Origin: Paraphaeosphaeria minitans
Taxonomy: Eukaryota; Ascomycota; Dothideomycetes; Pleosporales; Didymosphaeriaceae
Direction: 5' to 3'
Length of the DNA stretch: 64,000 bases
NCBI GenBank assembly: GCA_015832175.1
Contig: WJXW01000004.1
Location: 3,596,001-3,660,000 of the forward strand
Part shown: positions 35,321 to 47,700 of the stretch, one piece after another
Layout of the letters: every line of letters begins with the position of its first letter
How positions within the stretch are numbered: position 1 is the stretch's first letter
Made by a program: the position numbers and the translations under genes
The notes under the pieces: generated by a model
Seen by the model: only the letters and a program-made list of their open reading frames with translations
The model's database searches: none
What the model was told of the DNA's origin: nothing

Positions 35321-35889
35321 TCTTTGCATCCATCTTCATCCATCTCGATTGATCATAGAAAAGAAACGTGGCGGAGTACCTTGGGCTTTGGCGGGATCTG
35401 CATTGCGGGGGCAGCCATTCTGCATTTTCTGGAGCGAGGGTTTACGGGTTGGACATTATGTTGGGTTGGGCTGGACGAGAGATGTCCCCCGGAAGATGTT
35501 GAGACTATGTCGCAATGAAAAACGTTCGTCTCCTGTGTTGAACGGCTTGCCTTGTTTGGCTTGACTTGGTTCTATTGGACGACTTGAATTTCCACCTGTT
35601 GAGAGTTGACAAAAAGGATACCGCTCAGCTCTAGATAATTACTGTGTTGAGGGCTTGCAGCTTGCGTACGATACGAAATAAATGGCGATTCCAAACAGAG
35701 TTTTGTACCTCCTCTGCCTTGGATACAAGACAGCAACGCATCCTTTTCACAGTGTTACAAGTTTCCAGATACAAAGGAACTCGGACGGCTGGACGAAACA
35801 GCAAATTAAACCCCCCAAAAAAAACACCAACTCGACCCTAAATCCAAGCAAGATGGACACGTGATGGAACGGGCAAATCGTATCCACCC
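35321..35889. other. Intergenic between convergent genes
   Basis: 3' flanks of PIK1 and the SAP-motif protein. A-rich near 35815-35825. No gene is recognised. Confidence 0.45.
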
Positions 35890-38800
35890 TTACCCAGTCG
35901 CACTCGCGGCACCGACGCCCCCAGCGCCCCCAGCGCCTCCACCCCGCCGGCTCGCATCGTCATCCTGAAACTTTTTGATGATGTCAGCCTTCCTCTTCGC
36001 GCCCGTCAGCTTGAGCCCCATCTGCCTCGCCAGCGCGCGCAGATTCACCACCGTTACTCGGGCGTAGTCGGGCGTTCCGTCGGCACACTGTGGCACCTGG
36101 ATGCTTGCTGCGGGAGCTGCGGGAGCTGCAGGTGCAGCGAGAGCAGCGCTGGTGGTAGCGGGTGCTGTGGGAGCTGGAACGGTAGGAGCTGGAGCAGAAG
36201 GAGCAGGTGCCGTAGGAGTAGGAGCTGGAGCAGTAGGAGCAGTAGGAGCAGGAGCATTAGTAGTAGGAGCGGTAGCTGTGCCCATCCCCTGACCCACCTC
36301 CGTCTCTTTCTTCTTGTTCTTCTTCTTGTTCTTCTTCTTGTTCTTATCCTTCTTCTGCTTGTCCCCGCCATTAGAGCCCTCTTCATTTGCAGGCGTCGTC
36401 GGACTCGGCACATAGTCCGTTTTACTACACGTCCTGCCCAGCTTCTCCTTCTGTGCCGCGCCGTCATCAGATGTCCCTTCTCCTTCCGAGGCCTGCTCGA
36501 CGACGGGCTTGATGACGCGGCCGCTTCTTGTGGTTTTCAGTTTCTTAGGCACAGGACCGGGGACGGTGGTCGTGGGGGAGAGGGGAGCTTGTTTGCGCTT
36601 TTGTCCTGGCTTTGGCGCGGGCTCGAATTCGGAGTCTGAGAAAGAGGAGAGGTCGGAGTTGGACTTTGCGGCTTCGGCTTCGGTTTCGGCTTCAGCTGGG
36701 GAGACTTTGAGCTTTTTGTTTGGGGCGGAAGAGCCTGGCGCGGCGTCGGGCTGCTTGCGCTTCTTGTCTGGGCGTGGATCTTCCTTCTCTGCTTCCGATA
36801 CTTTGCGTTTCTTGTTGTGTTCGTTCACGGTGTCGGACGTCTTCCGCTTCGTTGACGGCTCCGCCGCATCTCCTTGCTGTTGACCTTGGGCACCGAGGGC
36901 AGGAATGGCTGCACGTTTATTAGCAGCCGCACTCGCCTGGGAAAGCCAGGCCATGAAAGACATACCCTCGTCCTCTACATCGTTCTGCTTTGCCTTTTGC
37001 CCTGCCACAATTCTCTCAGCCACAGCCATCTCTCCAGCCGTCCTCGGATCCATGAACTTCTGCAGATACTCTTTCTGTCGATTCAAAACCGCCGCGAGCT
37101 CCGCGCCCTCAACCCCGTCAGTTTCCAACTTCCCTTCCTTGCCATCCACCTCCCTATCACCCCCATCATCATCGTCATCAGTATAGTCCTCATCAATCGG
37201 CGTGTGCGATATCCGAACCACGCCCTCAACATTCTTCTCCAGGTCCTGCAACTTCTTCGGGATCTTGACCTCAATCTCTACCTTGGCCGCCTCCCCCTTG
37301 ACCTTCTCTGCCTTGATCGCACTGCCTTTCTTTTTATCATGCGCGTCGTGTCCGTCGTCTTCCGAAGAAGATTGGTCGAACGGGCCAGCGATGGGGCACT
37401 TCTTTGGGTCAGGCGGCGGAGAAGAGGATGGGTTTTCTGAGCTGAGTTTGCGCTGTGGGGATGTGGATGTCGGCGGAGTGCAGTGCGGCAACGGACTGGT
37501 GCCTTCCGGCTCACTGTCGGCGAAGAGAGAGTCGATTTCTGTGTCGATGTCGGCTTCTGAGAAGTCTGGCAGGGTTTCGCTAGGGAGAGGAGGCGCGGAT
37601 GTGTCTTGCATTTCTGGGTCCACCGAGGCGTTTGTTGTGGGCTGGCCAGGGCCCTCGTCATCGTCATCCCACTGCTTGACCGCCACATCCCTCAGCGCAA
37701 TCTTATCCTCCCTGACCTCGAAAATCCTCCCATACGGCGGATCCTCCACAAGTAAGACCTTGAGCCTATCCCGCTCGTCTGACCATGCCTCGTCGTCCTC
37801 GCGTCTGTCTCCACTCTCCATGAAAGCAATCATACTCCTCAGTTCCTCCCTCCACTGCGCCCCCGCCACATTCCGCACATGGTGTCCATATGCACTCTTA
37901 AACCTGTCCTCAAACCCCCTTATCATATGCGGTAGCCTGTCTGGCCTGGGTATGCGTTCCGCATTCGGCTTTGTAGACAACCCTTCAGCATCCCTAGGAT
38001 CCCCATTCTCTTCCTCATTCGCAATCGCAATATCGGCTTCGCGCCGCGCCTCCTTTAGCGCCTGGATCTCGCCAACCTCAATCAGATTATCGTGGGAAGT
38101 AAGCTCCCTCCTCTGCCTTGGCTCGAAGCGGAAGGCGTTGTACTTCTTCCCCACGACCTTGGGGTTCCGCTCGGCGTCCTCGCAGTCCTCCTCGATGACG
38201 GAGAAGGACTCGTCCACGAGACGAAGGGGGTCCCACACCCAGGTACGCCGCACGAAGCGGCCAGCGGGCCAGACGCGGGACTCCCTGAGGTGCGTCCAGA
38301 CATCCTTGCCCGGCGCGGTAGGGTCTTCGCTGTCGAACGTGGAAAGGATATCCTCCTCGCTCTGCATGTGCTGCCGCTCGTCGGCGTGGTAGATAATATG
38401 CCACCCGGCATGCCGGTTCAGCAACCGAGCCAGACGCCACGAGCCCGCATTGTCGTGGCGCCGCGGCATGCGCAAGTGCAACGCAGTCAGCCTGGTGAAG
38501 CTCGAGCCGTAGGCCTCCCAGAAGCGGATCCAACCCACCGTCTCGCGGAGATATACGGAGCGCCGGGCAAGGCGGAGGGAGAACGCCTCATCGTCGTCGT
38601 CGGAGTCGTCTTCGTTGGCATCATCGTCTGCGAGTTCGCCAGTGGGCGGACCACAGGACCCATTATCTGCGAGACCGCTGTACGCAGGCGCCGCGTCCTT
38701 CTTCTTCGTATTCTTTTTTAGCTCCGACTCCCTGATCGGTTTGACCTGCGGTCGTGGATGCTTATTGCGCTGTCCAGGATACTTCTCGATAAAGGGGCAC

Positions 38801-41307
38801 TTGCCGCCGTTGTGGTCTTCCAAGTGGCACACTCTGGTCGGACACCTCCCGTGCGGAGGATGGTACGGCCGCTTCGCATCGATAAACGATAACCGATCGT
38901 TATCAATCGGATTCCGCAGATCGTACATGATACTCAGCTTATCCACGTGCTCGGCAATCGTCTCCAGATTCGCAGAGAAGAACTGCTCGTTCCACTCTTT
39001 CCACGCCTGTTTCGTGTACGGCCAGCCCCAGTATACGCTCGACACGTCCGGGTCGCGGCGACCGATAAGCAGATGCACAGGTATGCCCGCTTCGTTGAGC
39101 AGCGCGAACTGCTTTTTAACAAAGCCCAGTGCACTTTCAAGCGCCTTTCCAGGCTTGCCGCAGCCGTCAGACTGTTTACCCTCTGACTGCCAGTCGGTGG
39201 ATCTGCTGGATCCACGTTTCCCGCTGCTGTTGATGGTGGCGAGGTTGGGGTTCTCGGTGACACTCATATTCTGCGGAACCATGAACCAGTCCCAGTCAAA
39301 GACGGGGCGCCAACTGAACGTCTCCGCGATCCAGGGATACACGGTCTTCAGGTCCTCGGGGTTCCAGAACTGGAACTCGCTACCGGCGCGGGAGTCGGTT
39401 TTGACTTCTTGCTGCGTGAGCGTGAGCGGGTCGATGGGGTCGAAACTCCGTGTATGCGCCTCGCCTGGGAGACCAAATAGGTGTGCTCCTTCACGGGAGA
39501 TTTTCAGGTTCGACTTTGCCTTATTCTGGCGGAAGGTCATGTTGGCCATGTGGGTTACTGCGCCAACCCTGTGACGCGCAAGATGCAGTTTCTCGAGGAG
39601 CTTGGCCAGGGTATTCGCGCGAGTGTTGTCGACCTTTTGCTTTGTGATCCTGTGCCCGATGGAAGTGTCTAAGGGGCAAGCATCATTCTGCTTCGTCCTG
39701 TCGAATAGTAAATCCTCAAAAAAATCGTAGTCAGCTGGAGTAGATTCGACCGGGGTTTCAGGCTTCGGCGCCTGTTTTACAGACCGGTTTGGTTCAAAGT
39801 TCCCGCTCCTGTTCCGGTAGAATCTGGGTTGTTGGGCGACATAATCTTGTTCCGCTGCGAAAGCCTCTTCTTGAGCTCGTAATCCACGATAGTAGTCCTT
39901 TCTCGGATGAAGAGCCTTGAGAATTGGGACGTTACGTGCCAGCTGCCGCGCAGTCGCTCGGATATCGTCGTCCTTGAGATGCTCCGGTGGGTTTCCGAGC
40001 GGGAAAATCTGGACCCAGGCGCCTAGATCTATGCCCACGCGCTTAATAGAGGGCATTTTCTTCTCCAGCTGCTCCAAGAAGTATCTCAAGAACGAGACAG
40101 AGAGCCGCAGTTCGAGCTTGATGACTGAAGCCGGTACAATCCTCTCAATACCGAGGATAAACCGACACACGTGGTGGTGGATCGATTCAAACTCGTTTGA
40201 GCTACGGTCCCTCATGTATTCGCCTCTAATCGACACCGTCTTTATAGAAACACACCAGGGTGGCAGAGTGGAACCAACGGTCCTCGCAGCGTAGCTATTA
40301 GACCGCCAGTCCGGCAATCCCAGCCACTTGAGCCGTTTCCAGAAGTGCGTCTCGGCAATTTCTTCCTGCAGTCCGGAGAGCTCACAAGGTAATCGGGCTT
40401 GGAGCCTCCAGAACCATTCTTCGAAGTTCTCGGTCTCCTGTACCGTTACTTCTTTACTCTTCCCGTGTGGTCCACGTGAGAAAGTATAAGAAGGCCCGGC
40501 TGTCTTATAGACATGATCATGTCGATGCTCGTATAGGTCGGCCAGTCGAGTTTCCTCTGGGTACATCGATGCGTCTCTAGTTTTTAGAAGGCGCGGGAAA
40601 ATCTCCTCGAGATTCTCTTTGTAAATCGGCTCTCGGAGTTTGCTCTCCCTCAAGTAGCCAAGCCAGGTATCATCGTTTTGGACAGAACAACCAATATAGG
40701 AAGACGGCACATCGCTCAGATCCAGCGCCTCCAACCTTGTCAGCGTCTTCGCAATCCTGCGAATCAGTCAGTATCCCTATGCCATTACCCGTTTCACAAC
40801 TCACCACTCCATATCCCCCCTCGTCATCCAATTCGCCACCGCAATCCTCTTCACAAACCACCCATTCCTCCCACTCCTCTCTACAAACCTCTTGAACCCT
40901 TCCCACCGCGCCCTCGGCGTCAAGTCGCCATGCTTCTCTCCATTCGACCTGAACGCCCTCTCCCTCTCCCAAAGCAGCCGTTTCTTGCGCCCACCCTCGT
41001 GTAGATGCCGACTCCCATCCTGAGATTTCCCCTCAGCATCGTAGCCATGCCAATCCCAGTACGTAAAAGGTTCGTACAGCATGGCTTGCTCTGCTACATC
41101 GACCATGTCAATATCACCATTCCGCATCCCTGCTGTCAATTTACCGCGAGGGGCAACGACATGGAAAGAGGCGGCGGATTCACGACCGGCGTAGAGCAGG
41201 ATTTGGAGACGGACGTCTTTGTATACGGGGTTGACAAGACCGGGCCATTTTTCGCGGAAGTAGTCGTTGACATGGTAGAGTTGCTCGAAGAGCGGGTTCC
41301 AGGTCAT
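35890..41307 (-). CDS. Giant 1789-residue protein with C-terminal SAP motif
   Basis: Two exons on the minus strand (41307-40805 and 40756-35890) joined in frame at EWIAKTLTRLEALDLSD. The N-terminal ~1000 residues are folded-looking and rich in Trp, Arg and Leu (MTWNPLFEQLYHVNDYF; FWKRLKWLGLPDWRSN), resembling fungal F-box/leucine-rich-type surface-scoring proteins but with no F-box I can defend. A Cys/His cluster (CPTRVCHLEDHNGGKC) lies near residue 810. Residues ~1100-1730 are disordered: acidic stretches, basic nuclear-type signals (KKRKVSEAEKE, NKKLKVSP) and an Ala-Pro-Thr repeat run. The end (about 1742-1775) holds a SAP-like helix-loop-helix, VNLRALARQMGLKLTGAKRK, normally a DNA or chromatin contact. 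Function is not assigned; a nuclear location is inferred. Confidence 0.75.
36110..36275. repeat. Ala/Pro/Thr-coding low-complexity run
   Basis: On the plus strand, GGAGCTGGAGCAGTAGGAGCA-type hexamer and nonamer repeats. In the minus-strand gene they encode alternating Ala-Pro-Thr/Ala just before the SAP motif. Such runs expand and contract easily. Confidence 0.8.
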
Positions 41308-42056
41308 AGCGTGATTTGCTCTCGTTCCGCGGCTGTCGGAGTGTGAGGTACAAATGAGTGTGATGTACCTGGTTTGAATGTACAAGATGCCCCTACGGTG
41401 AAAAAGTAGGACGGGCTGTCTCAAGGTTCACGACGCCGGGACGGGGTGGACTCTGTTCTCTTTGGCATGCTGGCATTGTTTGAGCAACAGCATCGGCTAC
41501 AACGACGGGTGCCGCAAGGAGTTTGGCACGATGCCGGTGCCCGCCATATTTCTTTGAGCAGCGAGCCGCGGTGCGTGCTTGTTTACGGCAGGGCTGGCAA
41601 CGTGACCGATCGGCTTCTTTGATGAACTTCGATGTTCAGCTGAACAAGGTATAAAGAACGTTAGCGCTGAATGCACATACTCTAGTCTGCACCTAGCCAC
41701 AGTTTTCGAGGCTGTGTCGTCCAAGCAAACGCGACACGGCCGCTTGTTTAGACTTGGAGCTTAGCACTGCCGCGAGTCCCTGCATACTCAAACAAACAAA
41801 ACAGAGACACGATGGACAACATGCGAGCCGTAGTAAGAACAGGGAATCGAACAGCGAATCAGTAAGAGGCGTAAAACGTTGGATTGAGGATATCGAGCTT
41901 GCCATATACCAATGGATTACATAGTGGATTGACAAGCTGCAGAGGATTCAGCAACCACTGATCACACCTCGACAAGAAGACCTTTCCGTTACTCATTGCA
42001 GGAATTCATCCGTTTCACCGCGCCCAAATGTCAATTTTCCAAAGTACCCTAACAGC
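41308..42056. other. Intergenic between SAP-motif protein and calmodulin
   Basis: Holds the promoter of the SAP-motif gene and the 3' flank of calmodulin, both read on the minus strand. No further gene is seen. Confidence 0.45.
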
Positions 42057-42998
<942 letters not shown>

Positions 42999-43783
42999 GG
43001 TAGCTGGGCGTGTGTGTCGCAAAGGAGGGGGGTCTGTAGATGGAGGAGATGCTCGCGAGCGGACTGCAAGTGTGCGGGTGGCGAGGGTCGTGTGAGAGTG
43101 AGGGTGAGGGCGATGAGTAGATGTGTCGACGCGGCTGGAGGAGCTGGAGAAATGATTGCGGGCTGAGACTGAGGCATATGCATGACTGCTCGCACTAAGC
43201 GTGCTTAGCCCTGTGCCCCTTCCGCGCCGCGAGTGCGAGCGAGCGGGCCAGCACCCGCCACAGCGAGTGTGAGCCACACAGCCAAGCCCAGAGCCAGGAT
43301 TCTGTTAGCCTAGCTTGGTCTTAGCGAGCCTCACCTCGCTATGCCTACTATACCTAGGCTAAGGTCACCTAAAAGCAGTGTTTTCCTAGGTCAGAGTATT
43401 TATTTCAGGAATGAAAACCTTATTAGTAATAAATTATATAAAAAAAAACCAGCTTAAAGTTATTGACCGAAACTCTAATAGAACAAAAGTCAAAAGGTAA
43501 AAGAGAGACTGGGAAATCTTACAGCTAAGGTACTAGAAGTGAGGACTCTAAGATGTTTATGAAGTAGCTAAAGATATCTTTGATGCGCTAACCTACTCTT
43601 GACATAGCTCGCGCTGAGGCCAAGCCAGGTTGACCTGTGCGCACGTCCAGAACCCCAGAGGGCTGCTCACGCCCACCCGCCAGAGCTCCCATCCGCCAGA
43701 GCGAATCTGAGAGCTGTCCACCCGTCGCGCCGTCCCCCAGCTCCGTATCATGACATAGTGCCCCTCAAGCCGACCTGCCGACC
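42999..43783. other. Shared divergent promoter plus AT-rich relic
   Basis: Between divergent calmodulin and TLG2. 43000-43300 is the GC-rich calmodulin upstream region. 43300-43600 is sharply AT-rich with no open frame and may be a degraded repeat. 43600-43783 is ordinary sequence next to the TLG2 start. Confidence 0.5.
43305..43362. repeat. Nested inverted repeat
   Basis: TTAGCCTAG at 43305-43313 pairs with CTAGGCTAA at 43354-43362. Inside it, AGCGAG (43323-43328) pairs with CTCGCT (43335-43340) around a six-base loop. The structure marks the boundary of the AT-rich block that follows. Confidence 0.7.
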
Positions 43784-45060
43784 ATGTGGCGGGACCGAAC
43801 CAACCTGTGCGCCGCCTTCCTTTTCGTCTCTCTCGATACGTTGCATGCGCTGACGTAGCCCGATCAGCTTCATCTCCTACCGCCAGTCGTACTCGCACCA
43901 TCCGCAGAAGAAGACACCGCGCTATGGCGGCCCTGTGGCCAACGGCTTCGATGACGAGGAGCGCCAGGGCCTCATCCCCGCCTCTGGCGACGACGGCGAT
44001 GCTGTCATCGAGATGGACCTGCTGCCGCCGCGCTGGCTCGACATCCAGGACGACATCACCGAGCATCTCGCAGACATAGCGAAGCAGACGCGCAGGCTCG
44101 ATCACATGCACCAGAAGCACCTGCTCCCTGGCTTCGACGACGAGGACGTCAAGAAGCGGGAGGAGCGCGAGATCGAGTCCCTTACCCAAGAAATCACCCG
44201 GAGCTTCCAGAGCTGCCAGAAGGCCATCAAGCGCATAGATACCATGGTGCGCGAGTCCAGGCAGCAGGGTAGTCTCGGCAACGGCGAGGAAATCATGGCC
44301 AAGAACCTCCAAATATCCCTGGCATCGCGTGTCGGCGAAGTGAGCGCGCTGTTTCGCAAGAAGCAGGCCGCATACCTCAAGAGTAGGTGTCCACTGCGAC
44401 ACGAATGACAGCATCGCTAACACGTTCGCAGAGCTTCGCGATATGGGTGGCTTCGGTTCACCCATGCGCTCCGCAACTCCCATCCAGAATCCCTACAACG
44501 ACCCTGCCCTCCAAGAGTCCGACGCAGATCGCTCCTTCTCACAGTCTACCCTGCTCCAGGCGAAGCAGCAGCGCATACGCCACGACCCCAATGAGGTCCT
44601 CATCGCCCAGCGCGAGCGCGAGATCGAGGACATTGCCCAAGGCATCATCGAGCTCGCCAATATATTTCAAGAGCTGCAGACCATGGTCATCGACCAGGGA
44701 AGCATGCTGGATCGCATCGACTACAATGTGGAACGAATGACTGTGGACGTGAAAGAAGCAGACAAGGAGCTCAAGGTCGCGTCGGGGTACCAGAAGAAGA
44801 GCATCAAGAGAAAGATCATGCTGCTGCTGGCCATCCTGATCGCCGGCGTCTTCATCCTGCTGTCATTGAAGCTCAGCCGCAAAGACAGCAGCAATCCAGC
44901 GCCTGCACCAGTCCCCGACCGACTTCCCGAAGCCGGAGTTGCAGAGCGCAGGCGCCGCAGACGACAGTCGCTGACATTGGGGCGAACCCGTGATTGGCAC
45001 AGGCGGAAACGGAGGTTGTGGGAGGATGTCGCTGAGCATGTACCACTACATGGCGCATAA
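43784..45060 (+). CDS. TLG2: Syntaxin-16-type t-SNARE, TLG2
   Basis: Qa-SNARE for fusion of endosome-derived vesicles with the trans-Golgi. Three exons (43784-43806, only 23 bases; 43868-44382; 44432-45060) give 388 residues. The first exon supplies MWRDRTN and joins to FISYRQSYSHH, the conserved N-terminal peptide of the family that binds the Sec1/Munc18 partner. The Habc region includes WLDIQDDITEHLADIAKQT. The SNARE helix runs from EREIEDIAQGIIELANIF through QELQTMVIDQGSMLDRIDYN. One membrane segment (IMLLLAILIAGVFILLSL) lies at about 308-326. A basic tail of about 60 residues follows; the yeast protein also has such an extension. Confidence 0.93.
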
Positions 45061-45897
45061 GCGTCGTGTTGTAAGATATCATAGAAATAGAGCATTGTGG
45101 ATGGTCCGGACAAGGGCCTCTCATGTCAGAGCTACGCCAGGATGAGCAGCAGAATGGTGAAGCTGGCGATGCTGGACAAGTATCCCGCATATCGAATCTG
45201 GGCGTTGCGAGACACGATGGAATGTGATGGCGATGTCCAAGTCGAAGCTACCGGTATCCGAGATTCCAGCGAAGGGCGCTACTGGGTACCGAGTTCATGT
45301 TCTGCACTACGTACATGCGCATGCGGCACCGAGTAGACCCTAGCACAACTTTGTGTCACGGTATGATGAACACCAAAAAATTGGTATGTGCAGCCTCAGC
45401 GTGCAGTTGTCGGACTGGACAATAATCTGCGAAGCTAAGCCGACTCGCAGTACCCTCGTGTAGTCGCCAAAGGCTCACGCAGCGTGCCGTCGCTTCCGTA
45501 CCAGGTTGAGACCGGTGTGTTGCCAAACGGTCGTTGTAGGATGCATCTTGTCGAGGACATCAGTAGCCACGACATCGCACCCTGCCACCCTGCACCAAAT
45601 CTGCAGAGGGAGACGGAAGTAAACGGTGCTTGTGCCTGTTCACAACATAGCATCGGTGATGTTGGTCTGCAAACACTAGAGGATCAGCCACAGCCCGCCT
45701 GATCCGTGCATTCGCCGTAAGCATGTGGATACCAATAGGAGTGACGCCACAAAGAGACGGCTAGCACCACCTCAAGACGCGCGCATCCGCCGTTCTCGGT
45801 GAGCTCTTCACCCATTCCACCCACCCGGGCAAGTCACTCTTTCAATCCGTCCTCTCCGGACAGTCACTCGTTTTTTCCAGTCCCTATTGTACCTACA
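45061..45897. other. Intergenic: protease promoter
   Basis: Ordinary sequence between co-directional genes. The protease frame is open upstream to 45799 without an ATG. No gene is recognised. Confidence 0.45.
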
Positions 45898-47700
45898 ATG
45901 CTTCGTTCTTTGCTTTTTCTGACTGGCCTGGCCACAGTCGTGCGTGCAGATGACAGGCCGCAATATGTCCCTGGACGATACATTATTCAATTGAAGCCAG
46001 GGTCCGATGCGGGAGCCATTGCTGCGCATCATGAAGCTGTGCGGAGCCTCGCGCGCCGCGACAATGGTGCCGCCCAGGCTCGGGCCAACCCTCTGGAAAG
46101 GCGCAACCCTCAGTGCAAGGTCGTCACCATAACGGAGACAGTCTATGGGGACGTGCCTGCTCCTACATCTACTGTTGCCGCCGCCGCGTACACACCTGGA
46201 GCCGACATCGACAATGCCGTCAAGCGTACTTTCACTGTCGGACAGGGCAACTTCCACGCTTACGTCGGCAACTTTGACCAGCAGGTTATCAAGGAGATTG
46301 AGAAGCTCCCTAATGTTGTGTGCGTAGAGCCGGATGAGTATGTGTACCTGCCCGGCAACTGGCCCATCGCTGGCCCGAACCCTTACCCCGTTGCTGGAGG
46401 ATCTGCTTCGAGCTCTGCTGGAGGAGATGCTGCAAGCTCTGCTGGAGGACATGCTGCAAGCTCTGCTGGAGGACATGCTGCAAGCTCTGCTGGAGGATCT
46501 GCTTCGAACTCTGCTGGAGGATCTGCTTCGAGCTCTGCTGTAGATGCCGAGTCTACTTGCACCGAAAACGAATCTACTCACCCAACTGGCTCTAGCTACC
46601 AAAGTGGAAAAATCAGCACTCCTGGCTCTTTGCAACCTACGCCCTACCCTGGAAAGTACCCTACTGGAAACGACACTTCTTCTGCGTCCCCCACTCTCAC
46701 TGCCAGTGCCGCCGCTGTTCCCACTTCGTCTGCCACTGCTATCCCCAGCCACATTTCCTCCAACGGCACAACCCCCAACAACTCTACCTCTTTGATGACC
46801 GAGCGAAGCACCAGCATCTGGAACTTGGACGACCTCTCCCACAAGGCTGGAGTCGAAGGCTCAACCAGCTACACCTATGTCTACGATGAATCTGCGGGTA
46901 AAGGCCAAACCGCCTACGTCTTCGACACGGGCATCCGCTCCACGCACTCTGAGTTCGAAGGCCGCGTCCGCTTCGGCATCAACGCCCTGACCAACTCCAC
47001 CGAAGGCGCCGCCAACGGAAACAACGACAACACCGGCCACGGGACCCACATCGCCGGTACGCTCGGCGGCAAGACCTACGGCGTCGCGAAGAAGGTGGCC
47101 CTCGTCGATGTCAAAGTTTTCGACGCCGGCTCAGCAACCATGTCCTCTATCCTCGCCGGTCTTGACTGGGCCTTCAAGGACGTGCAGATCCGGGGCACTA
47201 TCGAAACCGCTGTCTTCAGCATGTCCTTCGGCGCGCGCACGAGCTCGACTACGCTGGATGCGGCTGTCAAGGCTCTCTATGAATATGGTATTCTCACCGT
47301 TGTCGCTGCGGGCAACGAGAACAAGGAAATCGGAAACACGTCCCCCGCGCGCCTCGCCGAGTCTTTCACGGTGGGCTACACGAACCAGCAGCGTCAGCGC
47401 GTCGACTCCTCCTCCGGCGTCCAGGGCAGCAACTACGGGCCTGAACTCGACGTCTGGGCGCCGGGCTACAAGATCGTCAGCGCGGACTACCTTAGCGATG
47501 ACGGCACGCGGGTGGAGAGCGGGACGAGCATGGCGACGCCCCTTGTTTCGGGATTGGTGTGCTACCTCAGGGCGAAGGAAAGCGGACTTGGCACCCCAAA
47601 GGCGGCCACCAACCGTATTTTGGCGCTCGCAACGAACGGGGTTGTCGGCGATGTGAAGGACAGCAAGAACGTGCTTGTGTATAATGGAAGCGGGCAGTAG
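45898..47700 (+). CDS. Subtilisin-like serine protease (S8, proteinase-K type) with repeat linker
   Basis: Secreted or cell-wall endopeptidase. Single exon, 600 residues. Signal peptide MLRSLLFLTGLATVVRA, then an I9-type propeptide (YVPGRYIIQLKPGSDAGAI ... LPNVVCVEPDEYVY). A low-complexity Ser/Ala/Gly linker with six 8-residue repeats (about 165-214) and a Ser/Thr/Pro-rich stretch to ~300 separate it from the catalytic domain. The triad is Asp343 (YVFDTGIRSTH), His381 (GHGTHIAG) and Ser544 (GTSMATP), with oxyanion Asn473 (AAGNENK). The ATG at 45898 is chosen because it gives the signal peptide. Most fungal proteinase-K-type enzymes lack a long insert between propeptide and enzyme; here it is about 140 residues. 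Probably activated by self-cleavage. Confidence 0.93.
   Translation: MLRSLLFLTGLATVVRADDRPQYVPGRYIIQLKPGSDAGAIAAHHEAVRSLARRDNGAAQARANPLERRNPQCKVVTITETVYGDVPAPTSTVAAAAYTPGADIDNAVKRTFTVGQGNFHAYVGNFDQQVIKEIEKLPNVVCVEPDEYVYLPGNWPIAGPNPYPVAGGSASSSAGGDAASSAGGHAASSAGGHAASSAGGSASNSAGGSASSSAVDAESTCTENESTHPTGSSYQSGKISTPGSLQPTPYPGKYPTGNDTSSASPTLTASAAAVPTSSATAIPSHISSNGTTPNNSTSLMTERSTSIWNLDDLSHKAGVEGSTSYTYVYDESAGKGQTAYVFDTGIRSTHSEFEGRVRFGINALTNSTEGAANGNNDNTGHGTHIAGTLGGKTYGVAKKVALVDVKVFDAGSATMSSILAGLDWAFKDVQIRGTIETAVFSMSFGARTSSTTLDAAVKALYEYGILTVVAAGNENKEIGNTSPARLAESFTVGYTNQQRQRVDSSSGVQGSNYGPELDVWAPGYKIVSADYLSDDGTRVESGTSMATPLVSGLVCYLRAKESGLGTPKAATNRILALATNGVVGDVKDSKNVLVYNGSGQ
46392..46540. repeat. 24-bp tandem repeat in the protease gene, six copies
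   Basis: Unit TGCTGGAGGACATGCTGCAAGCTC and close variants, in frame, encoding AGG(S/D/H)A(S/A)S(S/N). The two middle copies are identical and the outer ones share a different variant, so copy number has probably changed by slippage or unequal exchange. Confidence 0.95.

Noticed and set aside
37202..38392. 396-residue plus-strand frame, and a 319-residue one at 38615-39574
   Set aside because: Both lie antisense to the long exon of the SAP-motif protein and mirror its codon pattern (Ser-rich shadow). No domain and no start context.
45808..46842. 344-residue minus-strand frame
   Set aside because: Antisense shadow of the protease gene; its Arg/Ser repeats are simply the reverse of the 24-bp coding repeat.
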